A stretch of 64,000 nt of DNA from Colocasia esculenta (Eukaryota; Streptophyta; Magnoliopsida; Alismatales; Araceae). The notes under the pieces are model-generated. The model was not told the origin of the DNA and searched no databases. It worked only from the letters and a program-made list of their open reading frames with translations. The stretch lies in assembly GCA_014218235.1 (NCBI GenBank), contig CM024763.1:80834244-80898243 (forward strand), given 5' to 3'. Shown here piece by piece: positions 47,139 to 58,145 of this stretch (position 1 is the stretch's first letter; each line of letters starts with the position of its first letter). Both the position numbers and the translations under genes were made by a program.

Positions 47139-47468
47139 GTGTCGACACAACCACTACTGGTGTCGACACAGGGTATCAGACCCTAAGGCAAAGTCATGAA
47201 AAAATGGTCAAGTGTGTCGACACAGTCCCAAGTGGTGTCGACACTAGACTCAGCTCCCAGAGAACCCAGTTGACAGATTAGGACAGTGTGTCGACACAGT
47301 CTCAGGCAGTGTCGACACTAGTGACCTCTCCCAGAAGGCTAGTTTTGCCAGACTGGGACAGTGTGTCGACACAGCCAGTGAGTGTGTCGACACTAGAGCC
47401 ATCTCCCAGAAGACCTGTTTTGTGGAATTGGGATAGTGTGTCGACACACCCAATGACTGTGTCGACAC
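47139..47468 (+). repeat. 21-bp-phased GTGTCGACAC palindrome array, 5' LTR of G
   Basis: Starts: 47139, 47160, 47214, 47235, 47288, 47309, 47363, 47384, 47438, 47459. Intervals are 21, 54, 21, 53, 21, 54, 21, 54, 21. All ten are perfect 10-bp palindromes with a central CpG. The array is five tandem units of 74-75 bp, each with two sites, about 120 bases upstream of the TATA box. Confidence 0.97.
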
Positions 47469-47586
47469 ACTCCGGTAACTTTTTCATCTTAAGTCCCACC
47501 TGGACACGTGGCACTCTAGGGATCACTTGGATCGGCCTTGGATCATGTGCCCACGTACCCCAAGGGTTCTTTTGGCCATGATGGGG

Positions 47587-47594
47587 TATAAATA
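47587..47594 (+). promoter_or_regulatory. TATA box of element G 5' LTR
   Basis: TATAAATA in GGGGTATAAATACC, positioned upstream of the R region. Its counterpart in the 3' LTR is 58820-58827. Confidence 0.75.
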
Positions 47595-48586
47595 CCTATC
47601 TAATCGGCCCCCAAGAAGCAGAACTCCTGAAGAGCCTTCCAGAAAAGTTTCTTTGGCGGCAAGACAGAGGTCTCCTCCCGTTCTTGCTCTCCTTGTGCTG
47701 CTTCAAGCCAATTTCCATCCTTGCAAGCACAAGAAGTGAAGATTGATCCATGAAGATGAAGTGAGATCACTTCCAAGGGAGCAGATCAATTAGAAGCAGC
47801 CAATTGAGAAGAGTTCAAGGAAGATCCAGAGGCACAAATTGCAGAGCATCGCTCAGGGACTTCAAGAGTTCGAGCATCTTCTCAATTCAGCCTTCTACAA
47901 GGGAGTTCATCTGAAGAACAAGGGTTCTACATACAACGTCTTATTTCTCCTTAGTTCTTCTGAGTCATTCTTGAGATTGTGCATGATATGTTGCACTAGT
48001 CTCCTTGAATGAACTCTTTATGGATCAGATCATTGTTAGAGGATCTGGATCTTGTTGTTTTTGATCTAGCAAGTTGGTTGTGAGCCTTTGTGCTCAATTG
48101 TGTTGAGTCGTCGCACTCAGGTTGTGGTTGAGCAGTTGTGCTCATGTTTCTAGAGTAGTCTTGCTCTAGAGGTTGTGTGTGAGTTGTTGAACTCAGTGTG
48201 TTGGAGTTGTCAAGCTCCAGTGTGTGGTGTATTCAAGTTGAATAGTGGAGCCTAACTATGTGAGGGGTGGATGTAGGAATCACATGGTGTGATTTCCGAA
48301 CCACCTAAAAATCTCTATGCAGTGGTTTGATCTGTGATTTAACTTCACCTTGCGTTAGATGTATGCATAGGATCTTTTGATCACTCTTCTAATCAACTTG
48401 ATCACTCACTTTAATCACTTAATTCACACAATCACTCATTAGATCTGTGAATTGCTTTTCTAAGTTGACTCTGATTCAAAGCATCTTTAAAATTGGCTAA
48501 GCTTCCGCAGTATTTGGCCTAGATCTATTCAACCCCCCCCCCCCCCCCCCCTTCTAGATCTGGCCCATCCCTTTTTTGATCCTACA

Positions 48587-48699
48587 ATTGGTATTAAAGA
48601 GGGTTCATATCTGATCTGATCTGAGTGTTTCTGTTTGTTCTATGTGTTTCACTTGCTTGTTTGTTAAGTGTTTCCTTCTTTGAACCTTATTTTGATTCA
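48587..48699 (+). promoter_or_regulatory. Element G primer-binding site and leader
   Basis: TTGGTATTAAAGAGG begins two bases after the LTR. It is a degenerate form of TGGTATCAGAGC, with two or three changes. A short leader follows to ATG 48700. Confidence 0.75.
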
Positions 48700-50073
48700 A
48701 TGGATTCTAGAGGTTTCATTGCTGAAGGCCATTCCATCAATAGGCCACCCTTCTTCAATGGGACTGACTATTCCTATTGGAAGAATCAAATGCAAGTCTT
48801 CCTTAGAGCCCAGAACTATGAGATTTGGAGGGTAGTTGAGGTAGGTCCCTATGAAAACTAGGGAGAAGAGGAAACCTGGACCAGGAAGCAAATTATGAGG
48901 GCCACCCTGAACTACAGTGCCATGAACATGGTTCAATGTGCAGTCCACCCAAAGGAGTACTTAAGAATCTCCATGTGCAAATCTGCCAAGGAAATGTGGG
49001 ATACGCTTGAGTTATTCTATGAGGGAACATCCCAAGTAAAAGAAACCAAAGCAAATATTCTTGTTTCTGAGTATGAATTATTCATGATGAAATCTGATGA
49101 AACAATTTCTGAAATGTTTGTTAGGTTCATGATCATTATGAATGGACTGAAGGCTCTAAGTAAGGACTACACAGATGCTGATTTGGTAAGAAAAATCTTG
49201 CGCTCTCTTTCATCAATTTGGCACACTAAGGCCACAGTTATTGAAGATTCTAAAGATTTATCGAAAATCTCTTTAGATGAACTCATAGGATCTTTGATGA
49301 CTTATGAAATAAATTTGAAGAGAAATGAAAAGCACATAATCAAAACCAAACCTGTAGCACTTAAAGCTTCATCTAGTAATAAGGATAAAAATCAAGAGAA
49401 AACTAGTTCTGATGAGTCTGAGTCCAATGAGGATGAGATTGCCCTCATGACTAGACAATTCAGAAATTTTCTAAAATCTAGAAAAGGAAAATTCACTGGG
49501 AAAAAGAAATTCTCATATGGGAAAAGAAATACTTCCTTTTCAAATGCCAATTCAAATAGAAATCAGAAAACTGATGAAGTTGTTATTTGTTACAGGTGCA
49601 ACAAACCAAGACACATGAAAGGAGAATGTCCTGAGAACAAGAAGGAAAAATAAAAGAAGATCAATAAATTCAAGAAGCCTAAAGCAATGGTTGCCACTTG
49701 GTCAGATGAAGATCCAAGTGAAAATGAAGAAGAAAGGTCCTCAAGTTCTGAAAGTGAGGAAATCTACTTTATGGCAAACAGTTCTGATGGAAAGGTAAGT
49801 ACATCCTTTGAAGATTATACAATTGATGATTGGCAATATGCTTATGTTGAATTAGTTGAAAACTATTCTGAAACAAGAAAAGAAAATAAGCATCTAAAGA
49901 AGAAAATTGAAAACATCCTGCATAACCAATCAACAAACAAAAGAATCTCTAAATTGGAAAATGAAGTGGCGGAGCTCAATGAAGAAAAAGAAAATCTTCT
50001 AAATGTAATTGATGAGCTCAAGCTTGCATCCCAAAAGGCCAACAATGACTTTAAGAAATTGTCTGAAAACTGA
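48700..50073 (+). pseudogene. Element G gag
   Basis: Copia Gag. It starts MDSRGFIAEGHSINRPPFF and carries the UBN2 capsid domain (NQMQVFLRAQNYEIW, SAKEMWDTLELFYEGT, LKALSKDYTDADLVRKILRSL). TAG at 48859-48861 breaks it; CAG to TAG is likely. A zinc knuckle CYRCNKPRHMKGEC lies at 49588-49629, with Arg in place of the usual Gly before His. TAA at 49651-49653 follows. An acidic Ser-rich linker and a strong coiled coil (about 49850-50070) end in a frameshift at about 50073. Otherwise the frame is constant. Confidence 0.92.
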
Positions 50074-50969
50074 ATTGCAACAAAAAGAAAAACAACAAAG
50101 TGATGATGAAATCAAAACTTTAGAAATCCAGTTGAAAGAAAAAGAACAAGTCATTGAAACCTTTACAAAAGGAAAAGATAATCTGGATGCCTTGTTAGGA
50201 ACAAGAATGAAATCTGTAACACATGGACTAGGATTTTCAACACAAAACTCCAAGAAAGACAAATCTGGTGAAGTGAGGGAAAAAGCACCTTTAATAGAAT
50301 TTGTTAAAAGTCCTAGTCCTGAGAAAAACAAAAACAAGCAAGTGTCAAACAATACAACAATTGGTACCACAACAAAAAATTTGAAAAACCAGAACAAAGA
50401 GAAATCAAACAGGTCGACACACTCACCTGACAGGTCGACACCAGTCAACAAAAAGATGAAATCTGTGACTGTTGAGTCGACACCAATCAAAGACAAGTCG
50501 ACCTGTTCAACCTCAAAAACCACCAACCAGTCAACCAAAAAATCAAATAAAAATTGAAAAATAAGAAAAACACAAAAGAAAACATTCATGATAAACCTTG
50601 GACTTCCAAGACAGCACATCAAGCAGATTGGACCGATTCTTGGAACCAATGGTGTTATAATCCTTTTTGGTACCATCCTCAATACTTCTATCCATACTTT
50701 TCAATGTACCAACAAAACCCTTGGTTTGGACCTCCACAAATGAACAATCATGTCCAAATGCAAAACTCCCATCCTAATGAGAAAAAGAACAGTGGTGTTT
50801 TTATTCCAAAAGGGAAGGATAAATTGAAAAAGGCAAAAAACACCACTGAAATAAAACAAAAGCAGAAAACAAGTCAGATTTGTATTAGAAAAGATTTGTT
50901 GTCATTGTTTAAACAATCTGATGGTCCCAACAATGTTTGGGTACCAAATCGTCTCTCCACTGATTAATT
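50074..50969 (+). pseudogene. Element G gag-protease linker
   Basis: Continuation of gag in other frames. The coiled coil continues (50090-50180). A basic region follows with a seven-residue periodicity of [R/E/K]ST at 50411, 50432, 50474 and 50495, which is the DNA lattice of GTCGAC. After a frameshift near 50555 come an aromatic patch (FWYHPQYFYPYF) and a Lys-rich tail ending GPNNVWVPNR, the usual text just before copia protease. TAA precedes the protease frame at 50965-50967. Confidence 0.85.
50411..50504 (+). repeat. GTCGAC lattice in the gag-protease linker of G
   Basis: GTCGAC cores at 50413, 50434, 50476 and 50497, i.e. steps of 21, 42 and 21. Three of the four extend to GTCGACAC. The text lies within coding sequence. 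Confidence 0.95.
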
Positions 50970-51369
50970 TTGCAGGAAGGTCGTGCACCCAACTCAAATG
51001 TGTGGTTTCTTGATAGTGGGTGCTCACGACACATGACAGGAGATAAAGCGAAATTTTCATTCCTGATTGAAAAGGAGGGAGGTTCTGTCACTTTTGGAGG
51101 TAAAAATAAAGAAAAAATCATTGGATCTGGAAAGGTTGGTCAATCTTCCTCAAACTCAGTTGATAATATTTTATTAGTTGATGGTCTGAATTATAATTTA
51201 CTGAGCATTAGCCAACTATGTGACAAAGGTTACAAAGTTGTGTTTGAATCAGATTTTTGCAGAATAATTGACTCTTCAACTGATAAAATAAGATTCTTTG
51301 GAAAAAGAGAAAACAATGTTTACATGATCAACCTTGATAAAAACTTTTCTGAAAACATTTGTCTTGTTG
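50970..51369 (+). pseudogene. Element G protease
   Basis: Copia aspartic protease that matures the polyprotein. The active site is LDSGCSRHMTG near 51013-51045. Family blocks are VTFGG, IIGSGKVG and GLNYNLLSISQLC. It is open from 50970 without a stop and continues into the integrase leader. Confidence 0.92.
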
Positions 51370-52003
51370 CAAATAAAAATGAAATTGCATGGACTTGGCA
51401 CAAAAGACTTGGTCATGCAAGTTTCTGAACAATAAATAAGCTGTTAAGGCTAAATTTGGTTAAAGGTCTTCCTGAATCTTTTTCAAATGTAGAAAATCAA
51501 GTTTGTGGGATTTGTGCCCAAGAAAAACAAACCAGAAAATCTTTTAAAACCTTCAATGATGTACTCACATCTAAGCCACTAGAATTGCTTCATATGGACC
51601 TTTTTGGCCCAACAAGAATTCTAAGTTTTAGTGGCAAAAGATATGGTTTTGTCATTATTGATGATTTTACTAGATTCACATGGGTTATCTTTTTATCCCA
51701 CAAAAGTGATGCTTGCCTTGAATTCAGGAATCTCTGTACCACTGTCTTAACAAATTTTCCATATAAAATCAAATGTATTTTGACTGATCATGGGGGTGAA
51801 TTTGAAAATAAATCTTTCTCTAATTTATGTGCTGAACTTCACATTTTTCACAAGTTTTCTTCACCAAGAACTCCAGAACAAAATGGAGTTGTGGAAAGAA
51901 AGAATAGAACACTTGTGGAAATGACAAGATCTATGCTCTTAGAAAGCAAATTGCCCAAATCCTTCTGGGCTGAAGCTGTAAATACAACAAATCATATTCA
52001 ATA
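51370..52003 (+). pseudogene. Element G integrase
   Basis: Begins with the GAG-pre-integrase zinc-binding motif (TWHKRLGHAS and CGICAQEKQTR). TGA at 51426-51428 and a frame change separate HAS-F from the rest. The catalytic DDE triad is visible: MDLFGP (about 51595), LTDHGGEF (about 51785) and GVVERKNR (about 51890). A frame slip near 51998-52009 precedes the C-terminal part, which lies in the next feature (FKVFRYKCFVHN, FLGYSEISRAFRVY). Confidence 0.92.
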
Positions 52004-53271
52004 GAGCATTGGTCATACCAAAAATCAGAAAAACCCCTTATGAATTGTTGAAAAACAAAAAGCCAACCTTGTCTTATTTCAAAGTCTTTAGGTATAAATG
52101 TTTTGTGCATAACAACAATAAAGAAAATCTTGATAAATTCGATGCTAAAAGTCAGGAAGCCATCTTTCTTGGCTATTCTGAAATTTCAAGAGCATTTAGA
52201 GTTTATTCTCTCAAAAACAAAACTGTTGAAGAGTCTCCACATGTAGTTTTTGATGAAAATTACTTTTCAACTCATTATTCTAAATCTTGCAGGGACTGTC
52301 CAGATAATGAAGAGGATGACTTCATTGTTGATTCTTCACCAACTGTTGAGGAGAATGAAGACCTTGATGAAAATTTGAACAATCACTCACCTACTCCAAG
52401 TGGATCAAGTAATGTTGTTCCAAATTTAAATGCACCTCAACAGGTAATTCCTGAACACAGATTTTTGAGAGATCACCCAATAGAAAATGTTGTTGGCAAT
52501 GTACTTGATAGGGTAAGAACTAGATCATCATTCTTGAATGCAATTCATGAAGACCCACTAGCACTAATTTCCCAAATTGAACCAAAGTCAATTAATGAAG
52601 CTCTAATGAATTCAAACTGGATAAATGCAATGCATGATGAACTTCATCAATTTGAAAGAAATCAAGTGTGGGAATTAGTACCTAGACCTAGTGACCAATC
52701 TGTCATTGGCACTAGATGGGTATTCAGAAATAAATTGAATGAAAATGGTCAAGTCATAAGGAATAAAGCTAGACTAGTTGCAAAGGGGTACAACCAAGAA
52801 TTTGGAATTGATTTTGAAGAGTCATATGCCCCTGTAGCTAGACTAGAAGCTGTAAGAATTTTCCTTGCTTTTGCATCTTCATTGAAGTTTAAAGTTTATC
52901 AAATGAATGTCAAAAGTGCATTTTTGAATGGATACATAAAAGAAAATGTTTTTGTTGAACAACCTCCAGGCTTTGAAAATGAAAAATATTCTAATCATAT
53001 TTTTAAGTTTCATAAGGCTCTCTATGGTCCTAAGAAAGCTCCAAGAGCTTGGTATGACCGTTTGAGCTTTTTTCTGCTTGAAAAAGGATACTCTAGAGGT
53101 AATGTTGATCAAACTTTGTTCACAAAAACTGTAAATAAACAAATAATTGCAGTCCAAATTTATGTTGATGACATAATTTTTGGATCCACCAATAAGAGCA
53201 TGTGCACTGAATTTGTAAATCAAATGAAAACTGAATTTGAAATGAGCTTGATGGGAGACTTATAATTTTTC
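52004..53271 (+). pseudogene. Element G integrase C-terminus and reverse transcriptase
   Basis: From 52009 one frame of 418 codons holds the integrase C-terminal region, an acidic linker, and copia RT. RT motifs: WINAMHDELHQFERNQVW, GTRWVFRNKL, ARLVAKGYNQ, SYAPVARLEAVR, QMNVKSAFLNG, LYGPKKAPRAWY and YVDDIIFGS at about 53160-53187. In motif A the first catalytic Asp (QMDVKSAF in relatives) is Asn, a GAT-to-AAT change near 52907 that should abolish polymerase activity. TAA at 53263-53265 interrupts GDL-FFLGLQV. Confidence 0.94.
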
Positions 53272-54111
53272 TTGGGATTGCAGGTTAACCAAACCAGTGA
53301 GGGAATCTTCATAAGCCAAACCAAATATGTTAGAGAACTTCTGAAAAGGTTTGACTTCCAGAACCTCAAGCACTCAAGCACACCCATTGCAATTAATGTA
53401 AAACTAGAAGAAGATTCACTTGGTAAGTCAGTAGACCCAAAGACATACAGAGGTATGATTGGTTCTCTACTTTATCTCACCACTTCTAGACTTGATATTC
53501 AATTCAGTGTATGCTTGTATGCTAGATTTCAAGCAAATCCTAAAGAAAGTCACATGTTAGCTGTTAAAAGAATTTTCAAATACCTTGCTGGAACATGTGA
53601 TCTTGGTATTTGGTATCCTGCTGGTTGTAAATTAGATTTGATTGCCTATTTGTGATGCTGATTATGCTGGGTGTAAACTTGATAGAAAAGGCACAAGTGG
53701 CTTGTGTTTGTACTTAGGTGGCTGCCTAATCTCTTGGGCTTCCAAAAAGCAACACTCAGTTGCTCTATCAACTGCAGAGGCTGAGAATGTTGCAGCTGGT
53801 CGATGTGCACTCAAATTCTTTGGGTGAAACATCAACTTCTTGATTATAACCAAGAGTTAGGTTGTGTTCCCATTCTTTGTGACAACACAAGTGCCATAAA
53901 TCTGTCTAAAAATTTAATTCAGCACTCTAGAACAAAACACATTGAAATTAGGCATCATTTCTTGAGAGATGAGGTAGCAAAGAAATCTTTTGAACTCCTC
54001 TTTATTGAAACTGAAAAACAAATTGCTGATATCTTTACTAAACCTCTTCATAACAGTAGATTTTCATCCTTGAGAAGAGAGCTTGGTCTTTGCAAATGTC
54101 CATCTTCTTAA
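53272..54111 (+). pseudogene. Element G RT thumb and RNase H
   Basis: The RT thumb segment (YVRELLKRFDFQ, YRGMIGSLLYLT) runs to a frameshift near 53640. RNase H is then seen as DADYAGCKLDRKGTSG, SVALSTAEAENVA (usual Tyr replaced by Asn), a second frameshift near 53805, CDNTSAINLSKN and HIEIRHHFLRDEV. Pol ends LRRELGLCKCPSS with TAA at 54109-54111. This matches the Sirevirus RNase H of element A at 5395-5854. Confidence 0.93.
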
Positions 54112-55486
54112 TAACTCTCATTGGGTTGAGTGTTTAGGCATGTTCTGAGGGGGAGTCACTATTCCATCATTTCTCTTTGCTTCCTTGATTCATGCTGTTC
54201 ACATCTCTCTCAAATCAACTTCAATTTCTTTTTGTTAATAAATTCTTCAATCACATTGTGTTGAAATTCTTGCTATATCAAATGGTGATTTAAAGAAGGA
54301 CAAGTTCTACTTGTCTGGACACTTTCATTATGCGAGAGTATATGTCTCCGCCAAGTATCAAGAATTAAATATGCAATTGTTGAGGGGAAACTTTTGTTCT
54401 TCAAAAAGAAACATTTTAGTTTTCCCAATTCTTACTTATCTTTATCCTGATAAAAAATTTTTGGAATCATCATTTCAGGGGGAGCTAATGAGTTCACTAC
54501 TCATTCTTTTACAAAATTCAAGATTCCTCTTGAGTTATATCAGCTTCCACTCATGATGTGCTCATTAAGTTTGTCTAGAACCTCAAAATGACTTTTTAAT
54601 TGATCTACTACATTCTTATAGTCAACTCTCAACTATACTCTTCAAGCCTACAGAAATTTAAATCTCTTTCAAAGACTGAAAAACCATGTGTGCTTTGACT
54701 TTAAACACCTTCTTTGCAACTGATGTGAGATATAAATGATCTGAATTTTAAAAAATTCTCCTTCCATTTATTATTCAACATAGAAATGGCACAAATGTTG
54801 AGAAACTACAAACCTTCACAATGAATGAAGAGCCATGTATGTCATGAGGTATTATTGCTATCTTTGTTCAAAGGGGTTCAACAATAAAAAAAAAATGATC
54901 TATACATTTTGATGATGATTGAGTAAGTGGAAATATTGGCGTTTGATAAACGTATATTTTCATGTCAAAAGGTTGTCATTTACCCCTTGAAACTGGATAA
55001 TGGGTAGATCTTTAGTAACCAGGAATATGGTGTGTGAAAAGTATTAGTTCTTGAGTGAAAAAGATTTACTACATTTGATAGTTTGATAAGATTTAAAAAA
55101 AATGTGTCCAAGGAGAATTACTTAAAATCAACATCCTTGTCTTCCATCAGTGTGCTCAAAGTTGTTTAATTTCATCACAAGTGATTTCAATCTAAAAGAC
55201 ATTTCTATTTCTTTGGATTTGGAGAATATGGTAGTTTGTCATTGGCTATTGAATGTTCTATATCACTCAAACTATCATTCTAATGGCTCAAGTCAATTAA
55301 TAAAAATCCTGTAGGTTGTTGTGTAAAACTTGAAGTTTGTTGGATTTTGTAAAAATATGACAAATGAATTTTTTTTCTCTCTTAAAAATCCTTGTCATGT
55401 TGATTCCATCCATATTTCATCATGTTAAAGATTTCCCAAAATTTAAAATTTTCCTCATGCTCAAACTTTCAAAACTTCTTCAGGCC
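54112..55486 (+). other. Element G spacer between pol and extra ORF
   Basis: About 1.4 kb of AT-rich sequence with no credible ORF. It holds polypurine-like GAGGGGGAG (54150-54158) and CAGGGGGAGC (54476-54485). Sireviruses are known to carry several such tracts. No TATA box that I would defend. Confidence 0.7.
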
Positions 55487-55559
55487 AGGTCGACACATCC
55501 ACATTCTGTGTCGACACAGTCCAAGCCCAGGTCGACACACCCATGTCTTGTGTCGAAAC
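55487..55559 (+). repeat. 21-bp-phased GTCGACAC array upstream of the extra ORF of G
   Basis: Four decamers start at 55487 (AGGTCGACAC), 55508 (GTGTCGACAC), 55529 (AGGTCGACAC) and 55550 (GTGTCGAAAC), all exactly 21 bp apart. A further GTCGAC is at 55656. The array lies 230-300 bases before the extra ORF start. Confidence 0.95.
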
Positions 55560-55791
55560 ATAGGCAATCCAAGCGGTTTATCTATTGGGGCGCCGGTTTA
55601 GGATTTGTTGTTCCTGCGGCCTATTCTACCCCAAAACCCCTTTTCTTCTTCCCAGGTCGACCCCTTGGCCGTCCTTTACCTTTGAAAACGGCAGTAGTTT
55701 TCATCTTTCTTCCCTCTTCCCACCAATTTCTGTCTCCATCCTCTTCACACCATCTCCACCATCCCTTGTTCTTCCTTCTTCTCCTGCAACT

Positions 55792-57731
55792 ATGCCTCGC
55801 AAGCAACTGCCTTGCCGTGGTGCTCGTTCTAGAGCAACTGCCAGGCCCATTGCCGCTGACGTACCTCCAACTAAGAGGAGAAGCAAGCGTCGGCATGACC
55901 CGGCAGAGCAGCAAAGTGCTTCATCTACATCTCCTACACCATCCAAGAGAGGTAGGGTACCCTCTTCTAGTCGAGGTCCTTCTCAGAGGACATCTGCACA
56001 CCCTAGGAGGAAGATATTGGTCTCCTCTCCTGAAGTCTCTGCAGAATCCTCCTCAAATCCATCTGATTCATCTCATCCCTCTGAGGCAACCCCTTCTAAA
56101 CTGGCTAGTGAAGGGAAATCCATCCTAAAACCTAGAGCTATTGACCTTGAAGACTCTGACCTTGCAACTACCTTCCCAGAAGTGCGTTAGTTCTTCAATT
56201 TTCAATCTTGGTTGCCCTTCATTTCTGAGTTCAGAACCATATATCCAAGGTTAGTACAAGAGTTCTATCTGAATTTGGAATGTACACCTGAGGGCTACCA
56301 GTCTGAGGTCAAGGGTGTATCAATGAAGTTGCCTACTGAGTTAGCTGCTACATTGTTTAAAATTCCTGATGAAGGTGCTGATTATCATGATTTGAATTTG
56401 ACCTTCATGAAGCCTATTCTCTGTTGACTGGACTCCCAGCTGTGAGTCAGATCTCAAGCAGACTTATGTCACCAGGTTTAACACCAACACCTTCCCACCT
56501 GTTTTGAGACTGATCCATCACATTCTCACCACCATAATCACACCTCAATGTGGTGGAAGAGATAGGCTCACTGACATTCAGAGATTTATTCTCTACTGCA
56601 TGAAGAAAGAGATAAAGATCAATCTACATGTGATCATGTACTAGATTATGAGTGAAACTACAAGGAAAGATCTACATAGATCCCTTCCTTATGCAGCTCA
56701 TCTCACACCAGTTTTTCAACATTTTGGAGTATCTTTTGAGAATGAGCAAGCCCAGTCAATCCCAAAGTCCAACATCTATTGCTTCAAACATTTGCAAAAG
56801 TTCATGGGATTCAGACTTGAAGGTGATCAAGTAAGAAGAGGTCCTATAGTTGTTGAGGCCCCAGTGGTTCCTGAGGTTGTAGAACCACCTTATGAGGTTG
56901 CTCAATCTCCTACACATGATCAAGAGGACCAGCCTCCCAATGACATTGGAGCACCTATACCTCAGGATGTCCCTCACACACCTCCATTTCAAGCATCTTC
57001 ACCACATCTCCCTGATGTGGAAATTCCTTCTGTCACTTCACATTACCAAGTATCTGCCTCTGCTTCCACTGGTGGACCTTCTGTTCCACCAGAGCTATAT
57101 TCTTTTTTGAATGACAAGTTTGATACCATCACCTCTTCCATCCTCCAGATGTCAGAGAGTTTTGAGCTCAGAATTCAAAGGTTGGAGAATTCAGTGAATG
57201 CTCAGTTCATTAAGCAGAAAGAAGCAGCAGATCATGCCACCCAAAGGTTGAACAGGCTAATTGGCACTTTGGGTGATGCATCCCTTCAGTTAAAGGAACA
57301 TCAGGACACTGGAAAAGGTCCTTGAAGGGATATTAGGAAATTCTCAGAAGAATTTATTCAACAGTCAGGAAGCAGTGAATCAAATTTCGAAGACTAGACT
57401 TTCATTTGCTCACATGGTTGAAGATTTGGAAGGCATGAAGAACCTATCAGCTCACATAGACAATGAGATGTCTACCCTTAAGAAGGAGCTCAGAGATATC
57501 AACAGACATGGATTTGCAAGCTCTTCTTCAGGTTCACAACCCATTTCAGTTGATTTATCTGCATTCCAGTCCAACATGTATGACAATAGTCAAAGGTTGG
57601 AAGAACTGCTGCATACAAGACTCTCTACCATGCAAAGTCAGTTAAGATCCAACCTTCAAGCAATGGAGTCAAGATTGAAGACCATAGAGTCTCTCCTTCT
57701 TCCTATTCCTCCTCCACCTCCATCCTCTTGA
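55792..57731 (+). pseudogene. Element G extra 3' ORF (Sirevirus aORF)
   Basis: The accessory protein of this Sirevirus, function unknown. ATG 55792 starts a very basic Arg/Ser-rich N-terminus (KRRSKRR) of about 100 residues. After TAG 56188-56190 the same frame opens a globular domain (FISEFRTIYPRLVQEFYLNL, VKGVSMKLP). It continues in another frame from about 56423 through DWTPS, CGGRDRLTDIQRFILYCMKKE and a TAG at 56642-56644. A Pro-rich linker, then helical coiled-coil-like segments (57130-57700), end in LLPIPPPPPSS at 57731. The globular part resembles the family annotated as putative plant transposon protein, from memory. A nuclear or nucleic-acid role would fit the basic N-terminus, but this is inference. 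Confidence 0.75.
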
Positions 57732-58145
57732 TGGATCTTATTTTTTTTTATGATGTCAAAGGGGGAGAAGGAATATACTTGTAATGAATACTTTTTGTTG
57801 AATGGGAAAGAACTTGTTTTGGAATGTAATTGAATATCTGTGTAATGAATATCTTTGTTGAATGAGAAGGAGTACTTATTTGAATGTGATTGAAAATCTT
57901 TGTAATGAATGGATGATTGTAAATGTCAAACCCTGTGTACTTCATTGTGCAAAATTGTCAAATGTTGCTAAATTGTGCTCAATGGCCTTTGATGAATGTG
58001 AATGAAAATATTGAAATATGGGTTCATTGTCATTCAGTGTGTATTTGATTGAATGTTGTGAGAATAAATGGCTTAAAATCACATTTCATTGTAAATTCAA
58101 ATCTTCATGTGGACTTAATGTTGCCATCATCAAAAAGGGGGAGAT
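57732..58145 (+). promoter_or_regulatory. Element G 3' untranslated region and polypurine tracts
   Basis: Contains AAAGGGGGAGAAGG near 57759-57772 and AAAAAGGGGGAGA at about 58132-58144, the latter abutting the LTR. Between them are five or six repeats of a GAATG[A/T] AT-rich phrase (TTGTAATGAAT, TGAATGTGATTGAA), with no ORF. Confidence 0.82.

Larger units (their letters stand above)
46913..48586 (+). repeat. Element G 5' LTR (1674 bp)
   Basis: TGTTGGGTTG...GATCCTACA. Ten GTGTCGACAC palindromes occupy 47139-47468. A TATAAATA box lies at 47587-47594. A block GTGGATGTAGGAATC...TTCCGAACCACC lies near 48268-48306. A run of 19 C is at 48533-48551, 35 bases from the end. Small ORFs in this LTR are not credible genes. 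Confidence 0.96.

Noticed and set aside
47139..47468. CRISPR-like array interpretation of the palindrome repeats
   Set aside because: Plant LTR context, 10-bp palindromes with similar, non-unique intervals, and no cas genes.
47250..47581. Reading frames with repeated STQS/VSTH peptides in G LTRs (also 58483-58814)
   Set aside because: Products of the tandem 75-bp units on both strands; no independent coding evidence.
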